From positions 152,883 through 216,882 of the forward strand of contig NZ_JBATVG010000007.1 of NCBI RefSeq assembly GCF_049671645.1: a DNA stretch of 64,000 nt, given 5' to 3'. This document shows positions 37,031 to 44,947 of the stretch, piece by piece. Every line of letters starts with the position of its first letter. Within the stretch, counting starts at the first letter, position 1. The notes beneath the pieces are model-generated. The model was not told the origin of the DNA, made no database searches, and saw only the letters and a list, made by a program, of their open reading frames with translations. A program made the translations under genes and the position numbers. The stretch comes from Castellaniella sp049671645 (GTDB taxonomy: Bacteria; Pseudomonadota; Gammaproteobacteria; Burkholderiales; Burkholderiaceae_B).

Positions 37031-38758
37031 ATGCAGGCAGGTCAAAAGCGTCTTTTCAGTGCGCTCAAGGTCCGCACCAGTCTGGTTCTGGTGCTTGTTT
37101 TTTTCTTCGCGATGCTCATCTCAGGGGCCCTGTTGGGGGTGTTGTCCCTGAAAATGAACAACGACGCCCTCAAGCGTATCGCCGGTGAGCAAGAAACCGT
37201 GTCCCTGCTGGATGACGCGGTCTACCAGTACGAGAACGTCCAGGTCCTGATGGGGCGGGCCCTGGCCAGCATCGTCGTCAACAGCGACCTGATGAACAAT
37301 TCGATTTCGGCCAACTGGAATACCGCCAGCGACGACGCTTCCACGGCGGCGCTCAGCGACGATACCCAGGCGCTGATCACCCAGGCGGAAGCCGCGCTGG
37401 GACACGCCCGCCAGACCATGGATCGCTTCCGCCAGGCGGCGGCCCTGTCTCTGCCGGCCGGCAGCGGGGCGGATCAGGTCAATCAGCTCTATGCCGCTTT
37501 GGTCCACGACGCCTTGCCCGACGTGCTGGCTCAACTGAAGGCAGGGCGCATCGATCAGTATGAAGCCCTGCAGAAAAGCCACATCGACCCGGTGGAACTG
37601 AAATTGAATCAGGCCTATCGGGCCTTGAAGGACCACCAGACCGGGCTGACGCAGCAGGCGGTGGCGGACGAAGACACCCATCTGGAATGGGTGGTCGTCA
37701 TCGTCGGCGTGTCCATGGTGATCGCGCTGTTGGCGGCGGTGGCAGCCTATCTGTTCCTGCAGCGGGTGGTGTTGCGGCCCTTGCGTCGCGCGGGCGAGCA
37801 TTTCGACCGCATCGCGGCCGGCGACCTGACGGCTACGATCGACGTGCCGTCGCGCAATGAAATCGGCGTGCTGTATCTGGCCATGCAGCGCATGCAGGAA
37901 GGCTTGGTGCGCATGGTCGCCCAGGTGCGCGGCGGCGTGGGCGAGATCCGCCTGGGATCACAGGAGATTTTCGCGGGCAACACCGACCTGAGCGGTCGCA
38001 CGGAACAACAGGCGGCATCGTTGCAGCAGACTGCCGCCAGCATGGAGCAGCTGGCCGGCACCGTGCGCCAGAATTCCGACAATGCCGCGCAGGCCGACCA
38101 ACTGGCCAAGGGCGCCGCCGAAGTCGCCCAGCGGGGCGGGGCGGCCGTGTCCAGCGTGGCTGAAACCATGACGGGCATCACCGGCAGCTCGAAGAAGATC
38201 GCTGAAATCGTCAGTGTGATCGACGGCATCGCCTTTCAGACCAACATCCTGGCCCTGAATGCCGCGGTCGAGGCCGCGCGCGCGGGTGAACAGGGCAAGG
38301 GCTTTGCCGTCGTGGCGGGCGAAGTCCGTTCGCTGGCGCAGCGCAGCGCCCAGGCCGCGAAGGAAATCAAGGGCTTGATCGAAGACTCCGTGGTCCGCAT
38401 CCGCGAGGGATCCGAACGCGTCCAGGATGCGGGTCGCATCATGGAGGACATTGTCCAGTCGGTGCAGGGGGTGACGGCCATCATGAACGAGATTTCCTCT
38501 GCCTCGCGCGAACAGGCTGAAGGCATCAGCCAGATCAATGCCGCCGTCACCGACATGGATCAGGTCGTGCAGCAGAATGCGGCCCTGGTCCAGGAAGCCG
38601 CCAGCGCCGCCGGGTCTCTTCAGGACCAGGCCGAGCATCTCAGCGCGGCGGTGTCGGCCTTTCGCATCCAGGAGGGCGGTCCTGTGATCGATGCGTACGG
38701 CGGTCAGTTGGCGTATTCCCCGTCGGTGGCGCCGCCGCTGGCGCTGGGGCGGGTTTAA
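37031..38758 (+). CDS. Methyl-accepting chemotaxis protein (transmembrane, four-helix-type sensor)
   Basis: 575-residue receptor. First membrane helix about 20-42, periplasmic all-helical ligand domain about 43-218 (Tar/Tsr-like), second helix about 219-242, HAMP to about 295, then the cytoplasmic signalling rod. The hairpin tip reads IAFQTNILALNAAVEAARAG. It ends in PPLALGRV and lacks the xWxxF tether found on the receptor at 62065-63915. It lies inside the che operon between cheW and cheR, as tar/tap do in enterobacteria. Its ligand is unknown. Confidence 0.92.
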   Translation: MQAGQKRLFSALKVRTSLVLVLVFFFAMLISGALLGVLSLKMNNDALKRIAGEQETVSLLDDAVYQYENVQVLMGRALASIVVNSDLMNNSISANWNTASDDASTAALSDDTQALITQAEAALGHARQTMDRFRQAAALSLPAGSGADQVNQLYAALVHDALPDVLAQLKAGRIDQYEALQKSHIDPVELKLNQAYRALKDHQTGLTQQAVADEDTHLEWVVVIVGVSMVIALLAAVAAYLFLQRVVLRPLRRAGEHFDRIAAGDLTATIDVPSRNEIGVLYLAMQRMQEGLVRMVAQVRGGVGEIRLGSQEIFAGNTDLSGRTEQQAASLQQTAASMEQLAGTVRQNSDNAAQADQLAKGAAEVAQRGGAAVSSVAETMTGITGSSKKIAEIVSVIDGIAFQTNILALNAAVEAARAGEQGKGFAVVAGEVRSLAQRSAQAAKEIKGLIEDSVVRIREGSERVQDAGRIMEDIVQSVQGVTAIMNEISSASREQAEGISQINAAVTDMDQVVQQNAALVQEAASAAGSLQDQAEHLSAAVSAFRIQEGGPVIDAYGGQLAYSPSVAPPLALGRV

Positions 38759-38774
38759 AAGCCCAGGTCCCGCC

Positions 38775-39620
38775 ATGATCCACGATACCGCGTCCGTTTC
38801 CTATTTCTCGCAGCCGGCCTTGCCCAAGGCCGATGGGCAGGATCTCGGGCGGACGGTCGATCTGTTGCACAAACGCGCCGGGATCGTGCTGGGAGACCAT
38901 AAGAAAGACATGGCGGCGCGCACCCTGGGGCTGCGCACGCATCACGCCGGCCTGGGGTCGGTGCGCGATTACCTGAATTACCTGGAACACAATCCCCAGT
39001 CCGAGGAATGGGATCGCTTCATCAGCGCATTCACCATCAATCACACGGCGTTTTTTCGCGAACAGCATCATTTTCAGATCCTGGCCGACTTCGTGCGCAC
39101 CCGGCGCAAGCCGATTTCCGTGTGGTGCTGCGCCTCGTCCACCGGAGAAGAGCCGTACACCCTGGCCATGACGCTGCACGACGCCTGTGGCCAGTCCGAT
39201 GCCGGAATCTCCGTGCTGGCCTCCGACATCGATCTACAGGTGCTGGCTCAGGCGCGCAAAGGCGTCTATACCCTGGACCGCATCAAGCCCATTCCGCCCG
39301 AGTTCCTGCGCCGGTATTTCCTGCGCGGCACGGGACGGCAGTCCGGCATGGCGATGGTCAAGCCCGCGATCCGCAATCTGGTGACGTTCGAGGAATTGAA
39401 CCTGGTCGCGCCCAGTTGGCCGCTCAACCAGAAATTCGATGCGATCTTCTGTCGCAATACGATGATCTACTTTGACAAGCCCACCCAGACCCGGATTCTG
39501 GAGCGCTTCGTGCCCCTGCTGAAACCGGGCGGCCTGATGTTCGCGGGGCATTCCGAAAACTTTACTTATCTGACGAAATCCCTGCGCCTGCAGGGGCAGA
39601 CGGTCTATGCCCTTGCCTGA
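38775..39620 (+). CDS. cheR: Chemoreceptor methyltransferase CheR
   Basis: 281-residue enzyme that methylates receptor glutamates with S-adenosylmethionine. It has an N-terminal helical domain, the SAM-binding motif VWCCASSTGEEPYTLAM (about 116-132), ASDIDLQVLAQARKGVY and FDAIFCRNTMIYFD. The ATG at 38775 was preferred over an in-frame start at 38691 inside the receptor gene. It overlaps no gene and is 16 bp from the receptor; CheB follows by 19 bp. Confidence 0.95.
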   Translation: MIHDTASVSYFSQPALPKADGQDLGRTVDLLHKRAGIVLGDHKKDMAARTLGLRTHHAGLGSVRDYLNYLEHNPQSEEWDRFISAFTINHTAFFREQHHFQILADFVRTRRKPISVWCCASSTGEEPYTLAMTLHDACGQSDAGISVLASDIDLQVLAQARKGVYTLDRIKPIPPEFLRRYFLRGTGRQSGMAMVKPAIRNLVTFEELNLVAPSWPLNQKFDAIFCRNTMIYFDKPTQTRILERFVPLLKPGGLMFAGHSENFTYLTKSLRLQGQTVYALA

Positions 39621-39639
39621 TCCCGGGAACCTTGTTGAT

Positions 39640-40707
39640 ATGGCTGAATCGAAAAAAATTCGTGTTCTGTGCGTGGATGACTCGGCATTGGTACGCAGTC
39701 TGATGACGGAAATCATCAATGCGCAGCCTGATCTCGAAGTCGTCGCCACGGCTCCCGATCCCCTGATCGCCCGCGAGCTCATCAAGCAACACAATCCCGA
39801 TGTCCTGACCCTGGACGTCGAAATGCCGCGCATGGATGGCCTGGACTTCCTGGAGCGTCTGATGCGCCTGCGCCCCATGCCGGTCGTCATGGTGTCGTCC
39901 CTCACGGAACGCAATTCCGAAGTCACGCTGCGGGCTCTGGAATTGGGGGCGGTTGATTTCGTCACCAAGCCCAAGCTGGGGCTGCGCGACGGGCTGATGG
40001 AATACGGCGACATGATCGCCGACAAGATCCGCGCGGCCTCTCATGCCCGGTTGCGGCCTCGGACGGCGCATGCCGGAGAAGCCCCGGCGCGGCCCCGTCT
40101 GGCCGGGACGTTCTCCACGACGGAGAAGCTCATCATGATCGGCTCTTCCACAGGAGGCACCGAGGCTATCCGCCATGTGCTGGAACCCCTGCCGGCCAAC
40201 AGTCCGGCCATCATGATCACCCAGCACATGCCGGCGGGCTTCACCAAGTCCTTTGTGCAGCGCCTGGATGGCCTGTGCGCCGTGCACGTGCACGAGGCGG
40301 AAGACGGGCAGCGCGTGTTGCCCGGGCACGTCTATCTGGCCCCCGGGGGGATTGCGCACATGAAATTGGCGCGGTCGGGGGCCAATTATGTCGTCAAGCT
40401 CGAATACACTGATCCCGTCAACCGCCATCGTCCCTCGGTGGATGTGCTGTTTCATTCGGCCGCCCAGGTGGCGGGCAAGAACGCCGTGGGCGTCATCCTG
40501 ACGGGCATGGGCAAGGATGGCGCGCAGGGCCTGCTGGCCATGCGTCAGGCGGGTGCGCGGACCTTCGCCCAGGACGAGGCCAGCTGCGTGGTGTTCGGCA
40601 TGCCTCGCGAGGCCTTGCTGATCGGGGCTGCGGAGCAGGCTGTCGCGCTGGACGACATCAGCGAATTGATTTTGAAAAGTGCGGGTGCCTACGGGCACCG
40701 TGTGTGA
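39640..40707 (+). CDS. cheB: Chemotaxis methylesterase/response regulator CheB
   Basis: 355-residue protein that demethylates and deamidates receptors. Receiver domain 1-125 with phospho-acceptor Asp59 (LTLDVEMPRMDG). After a linker, the esterase domain has the catalytic serine in GSSTGG (about residue 170), histidine in TQHMPAGFT and aspartate in TGMGKDGAQG. The ATG at 39640 (MAESKKIRVL) fits the family better than the ATG at 39607, which overlaps cheR. Confidence 0.95.
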   Translation: MAESKKIRVLCVDDSALVRSLMTEIINAQPDLEVVATAPDPLIARELIKQHNPDVLTLDVEMPRMDGLDFLERLMRLRPMPVVMVSSLTERNSEVTLRALELGAVDFVTKPKLGLRDGLMEYGDMIADKIRAASHARLRPRTAHAGEAPARPRLAGTFSTTEKLIMIGSSTGGTEAIRHVLEPLPANSPAIMITQHMPAGFTKSFVQRLDGLCAVHVHEAEDGQRVLPGHVYLAPGGIAHMKLARSGANYVVKLEYTDPVNRHRPSVDVLFHSAAQVAGKNAVGVILTGMGKDGAQGLLAMRQAGARTFAQDEASCVVFGMPREALLIGAAEQAVALDDISELILKSAGAYGHRV

Positions 40708-40764
40708 ACAAACGGCAGATATCAGCGACTTATCCTGCCTGATTTATTGACTGGAGAACGATCC

Positions 40765-41148
40765 GTGGTTCAAAAAACCTTGAAAATCCTGGTCGTCGAT
40801 GATTTTCCGACGATGCGCCGGATCATCAAAAACTTGCTCAAAGACCTGGGCTATGAAAACGTCGACGAGGCCGAAGACGGTGTCCAGGGCCTGGAAAAAC
40901 TGCGCAACGGCGGCTTCGAATTCGTCGTGTCCGACTGGAACATGCCCAATATGGACGGCCTGACCATGCTGCAGAATATCCGCGCCGATCCGAACCTGGC
41001 CAATCTGCCGGTGCTCATGGTGACGGCCGAAGCCAAAAAGGAAAACATCATCGCAGCGGCCCAGGCCGGGGCCAGCGGGTATGTGGTCAAGCCCTTCACG
41101 GCGGCCACGCTCGAAGAAAAGCTGAACAAGATCTTTGAAAAACTCTGA
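40765..41148 (+). CDS. cheY: Chemotaxis response regulator CheY
   Basis: 127-residue single receiver domain that, when phosphorylated, binds the flagellar switch. Acidic pair in VVDDFPTMRR, phospho-acceptor Asp57 (VVSDWNMPNMDG), and the TAEAKKENI and GYVVKPF motifs with conserved Thr and Lys are present. The start is GTG at 40765, 7 nt after GGAGA; a TTG at 40747 would overlap that ribosome site. cheZ follows by 10 bp. Confidence 0.95.
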   Translation: MVQKTLKILVVDDFPTMRRIIKNLLKDLGYENVDEAEDGVQGLEKLRNGGFEFVVSDWNMPNMDGLTMLQNIRADPNLANLPVLMVTAEAKKENIIAAAQAGASGYVVKPFTAATLEEKLNKIFEKL

Positions 41149-41158
41149 GAGGCGCATC

Positions 41159-41803
41159 ATGGCGGAAGAACAATCCTCGACGGGAAATTCCGAGCTGCAG
41201 ACGCCTCCGGATCTGATCCACAGGATCGCGCAGTTGACGCGGTCCCTGCGCGAGAACATGCGCGAGCTCGGGCTGGACCAGGCCATCAAGGATGCTGCGC
41301 ATGCCATCCCCGACGCCCGCGATCGCCTGCACTACGTGGCGCAGATGACCGAGCAGGCGGCCAATCGGGTGCTGAACGCGGCTGAGCAGACCCAGCCCTG
41401 GCAGGAATCCATGCAAAAGGACGCCAAGGCGCTCGATGCCCGGTGGCAGGATTGGTTCGATCATCCGGTCGAACTCGATCAGGCCCGTTCCCTGGTGGAC
41501 GATACCCGCGCCTTCATCAAAGGCGTCCCTGAAAAGACCCAGGCATCTCAGAACAATCTGCTGGACATCATCATGGCCCAGGATTTTCAGGATCTGACCG
41601 GCCAGGTCATCATGAAGATGCTGGGGGTGATCGGGGCCATCGAAAGTGAATTGGTGCAGGTGCTGATCGACAACGCGCCCGTCGAAAGGCGCGAGGAAAC
41701 CCAGACGCTGCTCAACGGTCCCGTGGTCAACGCCCAGGGCAAGAACGACGTCGTCGCCAATCAGGATCAGGTGGACGACCTATTGGCCAGCCTGGGATTC
41801 TGA
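41159..41803 (+). CDS. cheZ: CheY-P phosphatase CheZ
   Basis: 214-residue helical protein that dephosphorylates CheY-P. The active-site helix reads IIMAQDFQDLTGQVIMKML, where DFQDLTGQ carries the catalytic glutamine. The C-terminal CheY-binding peptide is QVDDLLASLGF. The ATG at 41159 follows GAGAGG; an earlier in-frame codon lies in cheY. It closes the che operon, and the tandem repeat begins at its stop codon. Confidence 0.95.
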   Translation: MAEEQSSTGNSELQTPPDLIHRIAQLTRSLRENMRELGLDQAIKDAAHAIPDARDRLHYVAQMTEQAANRVLNAAEQTQPWQESMQKDAKALDARWQDWFDHPVELDQARSLVDDTRAFIKGVPEKTQASQNNLLDIIMAQDFQDLTGQVIMKMLGVIGAIESELVQVLIDNAPVERREETQTLLNGPVVNAQGKNDVVANQDQVDDLLASLGF

Positions 41804-41958
41804 CGGACTGCCGACAGTCCCCTGCGGACTGTCGGCAGCCGCTCAGAATCGGAGCCACCTGCAGGTGGCGAGGTGGGACACTGACGGACCGCCGACAGTC
41901 CCCTGCGGACTGTCGGCAGCCGTTCAGAATCGGAGCCACCTGCAGGTGGCGAGGTGGG
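41800..41958. repeat. Tandem pair of 81-bp structured repeats between cheZ and an MCP gene
   Basis: Two copies (41800-41880 and 41881-41958) match at all but two positions over about 78 bp. Each holds GCCGACAGTCC-CCTGC-GGACTGTCGGC (11-bp stem, 13 bp in the first copy) and the perfect 16-bp palindrome GCCACCTGCAGGTGGC. The first copy starts within the last codons of cheZ. No T tract follows. The rest of the 335-bp gap (41959-42138) has no gene I can support; it ends with the GGAAGGAG ribosome site of the next gene. Confidence 0.9.
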
Positions 41959-42138
41959 GAGCCGTGGGGTTTTCCCGGAAGACTGTGACATCGGAGCAGT
42001 GTGTAAGTTCCGCGTAAGGCCTGAAACTCAATATGGGCCAGAGTCCGGGCAAGGAGCCGATGTGCCGTCGGCCCCGAGCCGCCGGAATCCAACAATCATG
42101 ACAGCCGCTGAACGGCTGCTTGGACGGAAGGAGACGAC

Positions 42139-43689
42139 ATGGGCCGGGGACGCACGCGTTTTTTGGGGTTGGGGCGATTGTTGCGGCAGTTGCGCCGGGG
42201 CCGCGCGACATTGAACGACCGGGCCTGGACCTTCAATCCCCTGTCCTGGGCGGTCGGCCCCTTCCTGGCCGCCTTGCGAGAGCGCCTGGTGGTCATGCGC
42301 CAGTCCAGCATCCGCATCGCCATCAATGCCGCCCGGCTGCAGGCCCATACCCAGGAATGCGAAACCATGGCCCAGGAGCAGGCGGTGGAGGCCGAAAGCC
42401 TGTCCGCGCAGGGCGTGCAGATCGCGGGCCTGTCGCAGCAGACCAGCGATACCGTCCTGCAGGCCGCCGGGGTCTTCCGCGCCCAGCTCGATGGGCTGCA
42501 GTCCACCCAGGATCAACTGGCCGATCTGCAGCAGCGTGTCGCCCGGGTCACGGCCCGCATGCAGGCATTTTCCCAGGTCGTCACGCAACTGAGCCAACGG
42601 GCGCGGTCGGTGGAAGACACCAGCCGCCTGATCAAGGACATTGCCCTGCAGACCCATCTGCTGGCGTTGAACGCGGGGGTCGAGGCCGCGCGGGCGGGCA
42701 AGGCGGGCCAGGGCTTCGCGGTCGTCGCCACGGAAGTCGGCAAGCTGGCCGAGCGCGTCAATGCGGCCACAGGCGACATTGTGCGTCAGACGGGCGAGAT
42801 CCTGGGCTTGGTCTCCGATTCCGAACAACAGAGCCATGCCATCTACACCGACATGCAGGCATCGGATGGCCTGGTGGGGGACTTTGCCGGGCAATTCGGA
42901 TCGCTCGTGCGAGAACTCGGCGCGGTGGGGGCGCGGCTGGACGACATGACCGCGCAGGTGGCCCAGGTCAACGACACGAACCAGGCCATGAGTGCCTCCA
43001 TCGAACGCATTGCGGATCACAGCGCCGTGCTGCGCCAGCGCATGCAATCCATGCGCGAACAGGTGCATGGCGTGCGCAACCAGACGGAAAGTCTGCAGGA
43101 AATGCTGGCGGCCTGGCGGACCGGGGCGACGGCCTTCGATCATCTGGAATCCTGCCTGGCGCAGTTGCGCGATCAGGCCGTGGCGCTGCTGCGCCAGGGG
43201 CAGGCGGATGGCCTTGACGTCTTCGACACCGCCTACCGCCAGATTCCGGGCAGTCAGCCCCCGCGCTATCACGTGGCCTATGACCGGAAGATCGACCAGG
43301 CCCTGCAGCAGGTGCTCGACGGGATGCTGGAACATATCCCGCATGGTTCCTATGCCATCCTGATCGACGCGAATGGCTATGCGCCCACCCATAATCGCCG
43401 CTATTCCCAGGCGCCGACGGGCGATGTGGCGCACGACACGGCGCATTGCCGCGACAAACGGCTGTTCGACGATCAGATCAGCCAGGGCGCCATCCGCAAC
43501 CGGGGCGGCGTGCTGTGCCAGACCTATATGCGGGATACGGGCGAAATCATCACGGACGTGTCCATGCCCGTGGAACTCAATGGAACCCGCTGGGGCGCGG
43601 TGCGCCTGGGCCTGGATTATCAGCGCTTCGAGCAGGCCAGTCAGCAGGTTGGCGCCGCCATGCCTGCCGCCCAATTGGCAAGCCCTTGA
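42139..43689 (+). CDS. Soluble chemoreceptor with N-terminal signalling and C-terminal Cache-like sensor domain
   Basis: 516-residue chemoreceptor with reversed domain order. There is no signal peptide, HAMP domain or convincing membrane helix. The MCP signalling rod spans about residues 75-320, with the tip reading IALQTHLLALNAGVEAARAG (His where Asn is usual in QTN). The C-terminal part (about 365-505) has YAILIDANGYAPTHNRRYSQ, then KRLFDD and TYMRDTGEIITDVSMPVELN, a Cache-like sensory pattern seen at the C-terminus of other proteobacterial MCPs. A strong GGAAGGAG precedes the ATG. It lies between cheZ and flhB, and probably senses an intracellular cue. Confidence 0.85.
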   Translation: MGRGRTRFLGLGRLLRQLRRGRATLNDRAWTFNPLSWAVGPFLAALRERLVVMRQSSIRIAINAARLQAHTQECETMAQEQAVEAESLSAQGVQIAGLSQQTSDTVLQAAGVFRAQLDGLQSTQDQLADLQQRVARVTARMQAFSQVVTQLSQRARSVEDTSRLIKDIALQTHLLALNAGVEAARAGKAGQGFAVVATEVGKLAERVNAATGDIVRQTGEILGLVSDSEQQSHAIYTDMQASDGLVGDFAGQFGSLVRELGAVGARLDDMTAQVAQVNDTNQAMSASIERIADHSAVLRQRMQSMREQVHGVRNQTESLQEMLAAWRTGATAFDHLESCLAQLRDQAVALLRQGQADGLDVFDTAYRQIPGSQPPRYHVAYDRKIDQALQQVLDGMLEHIPHGSYAILIDANGYAPTHNRRYSQAPTGDVAHDTAHCRDKRLFDDQISQGAIRNRGGVLCQTYMRDTGEIITDVSMPVELNGTRWGAVRLGLDYQRFEQASQQVGAAMPAAQLASP

Positions 43690-43783
43690 ATTGTCGCGGG
43701 TATTGCTCTTTTATCCGCTGTTCCCGCCGGGGGCCGGCAGACTACAATCCAGGCTGTTTTAACACTGCCGGATAGCCGCCCGA

Positions 43784-44947
43784 ATGGCCGAGGACAGCGA
43801 TCTCGAAAAAACCGAACCCGCCTCGCCCCGGCGCCTTGAAAAGGCGCGCGAGGAAGGTCAGGTTGCGCGTTCGCGGGAACTCGGCACCTTTCTGGCCCTG
43901 ATCTGCGGGATCGGCGCGCTCTGGTTCGTCGGCGGCAATCTGTTCCGCACCCTGGAAGGCGTGCTGCGCAGGGGGCTGTGGTTCGATACCCGGATCATGA
44001 GCGATCCGCAGGTCATGCTCAATGTCGCCGGCATGTCGGCCTGGCAGGGTTTGCTGATCCTGCTGCCGATTTTCGCTCTGCTGGTGGTCGTGGGGATTTT
44101 TTCTTCCGTGGTCCTGGGCGGGTTCCTGCTGTCGCTCAAGGCGCTCGAGCCCAAGTTCGAACGTCTCAATCCCCTGAAGGGCATGAAGCGCTTCGTGCAG
44201 ACCCAGACCCTGGTCGAACTCGTCAAGACGCTGGCCAAGGCGGTGCTGATCGGCTTTGTGGCCGTCAAGGTCATCTGGGCGCACCTGGCGGACATGCTGG
44301 CCCTGTCGCACATGTCGCTCAGCGATGCGCTGGCCCGGGGGCTCAGCCTGGTGGCCCTGTGCTGCCTGCTGATCGCCTCGACTCTGATCATTCTGGTGCT
44401 GATCGACGTGCCCTGGCAGCTGTGGAATCACGCCAAGCAACTGCGCATGTCCCGCCAGGACGTCAAGCAGGAACACAAGGACAGCGAGGGCGACCCTCAC
44501 GTGAAAGGCCGTATCCGCCAGCAGCAGCGGACCATGGCCCGGCGGCGCATGATGAGCGCGGTGCCGGATGCCGACGTCATCGTCACCAACCCGACCCATT
44601 ACGCCGTGGCTTTGCGCTATCGCGACGGGCAGGGCGGGGCGCCCGTGGTGGTGGCCAAGGGCGCCGGTCTGATCGCGGCTCAGATCCGCCAGCTGGCGCA
44701 GGACCACCAGGTCGCCCAACTGGAAGCGCCCCCCCTGGCGCGCGCCCTGTATCATCACGTCGAACTGGATCAGGAGATCCCCTCGGCGCTGTATGCCGCA
44801 GTGGCCGAAGTCCTGGCCTGGGTGTACCAGGTCCGTACCTGGCAACAGGGCTCGGGTACACTGCCGCGGGCGCCGCAGGCTTTGCAGGTTCCGCCCGAAC
44901 TCGATCCGCAACACCGCCCTGAACCGGCTCACGCATTCGTCACATGA
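43784..44947 (+). CDS. flhB: Flagellar export apparatus protein FlhB
   Basis: 387-residue export-gate protein with four membrane helices (about 30-215) and a cytoplasmic domain that autocleaves to switch substrate from rod/hook to filament proteins. The cleavage site NPTH is at residues 269-272 (VTNPTHYAVAL). The N-terminus EDSDLEKTEPASPRRLEKAR is typical. The stop overlaps the flhA ATG by 4 bp. Confidence 0.96.
   Translation: MAEDSDLEKTEPASPRRLEKAREEGQVARSRELGTFLALICGIGALWFVGGNLFRTLEGVLRRGLWFDTRIMSDPQVMLNVAGMSAWQGLLILLPIFALLVVVGIFSSVVLGGFLLSLKALEPKFERLNPLKGMKRFVQTQTLVELVKTLAKAVLIGFVAVKVIWAHLADMLALSHMSLSDALARGLSLVALCCLLIASTLIILVLIDVPWQLWNHAKQLRMSRQDVKQEHKDSEGDPHVKGRIRQQQRTMARRRMMSAVPDADVIVTNPTHYAVALRYRDGQGGAPVVVAKGAGLIAAQIRQLAQDHQVAQLEAPPLARALYHHVELDQEIPSALYAAVAEVLAWVYQVRTWQQGSGTLPRAPQALQVPPELDPQHRPEPAHAFVT

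Noticed and set aside
36473..41803. Missing cheD as evidence of gene loss
   Set aside because: Enterobacterial-type che operons lack cheD as well, so its absence is not informative.
41800..41958. CRISPR-like repeat
   Set aside because: Only two directly adjacent copies, no spacers between short repeats, and no cas genes nearby.
41800..41958. Rho-independent terminator of the che operon
   Set aside because: The stems are strong, but no T tract follows on either strand.
42056..42063. GCCGATGT as a sigma-28 -10 box before the soluble chemoreceptor gene
   Set aside because: No TAAA-like -35 is found 15 bp upstream.
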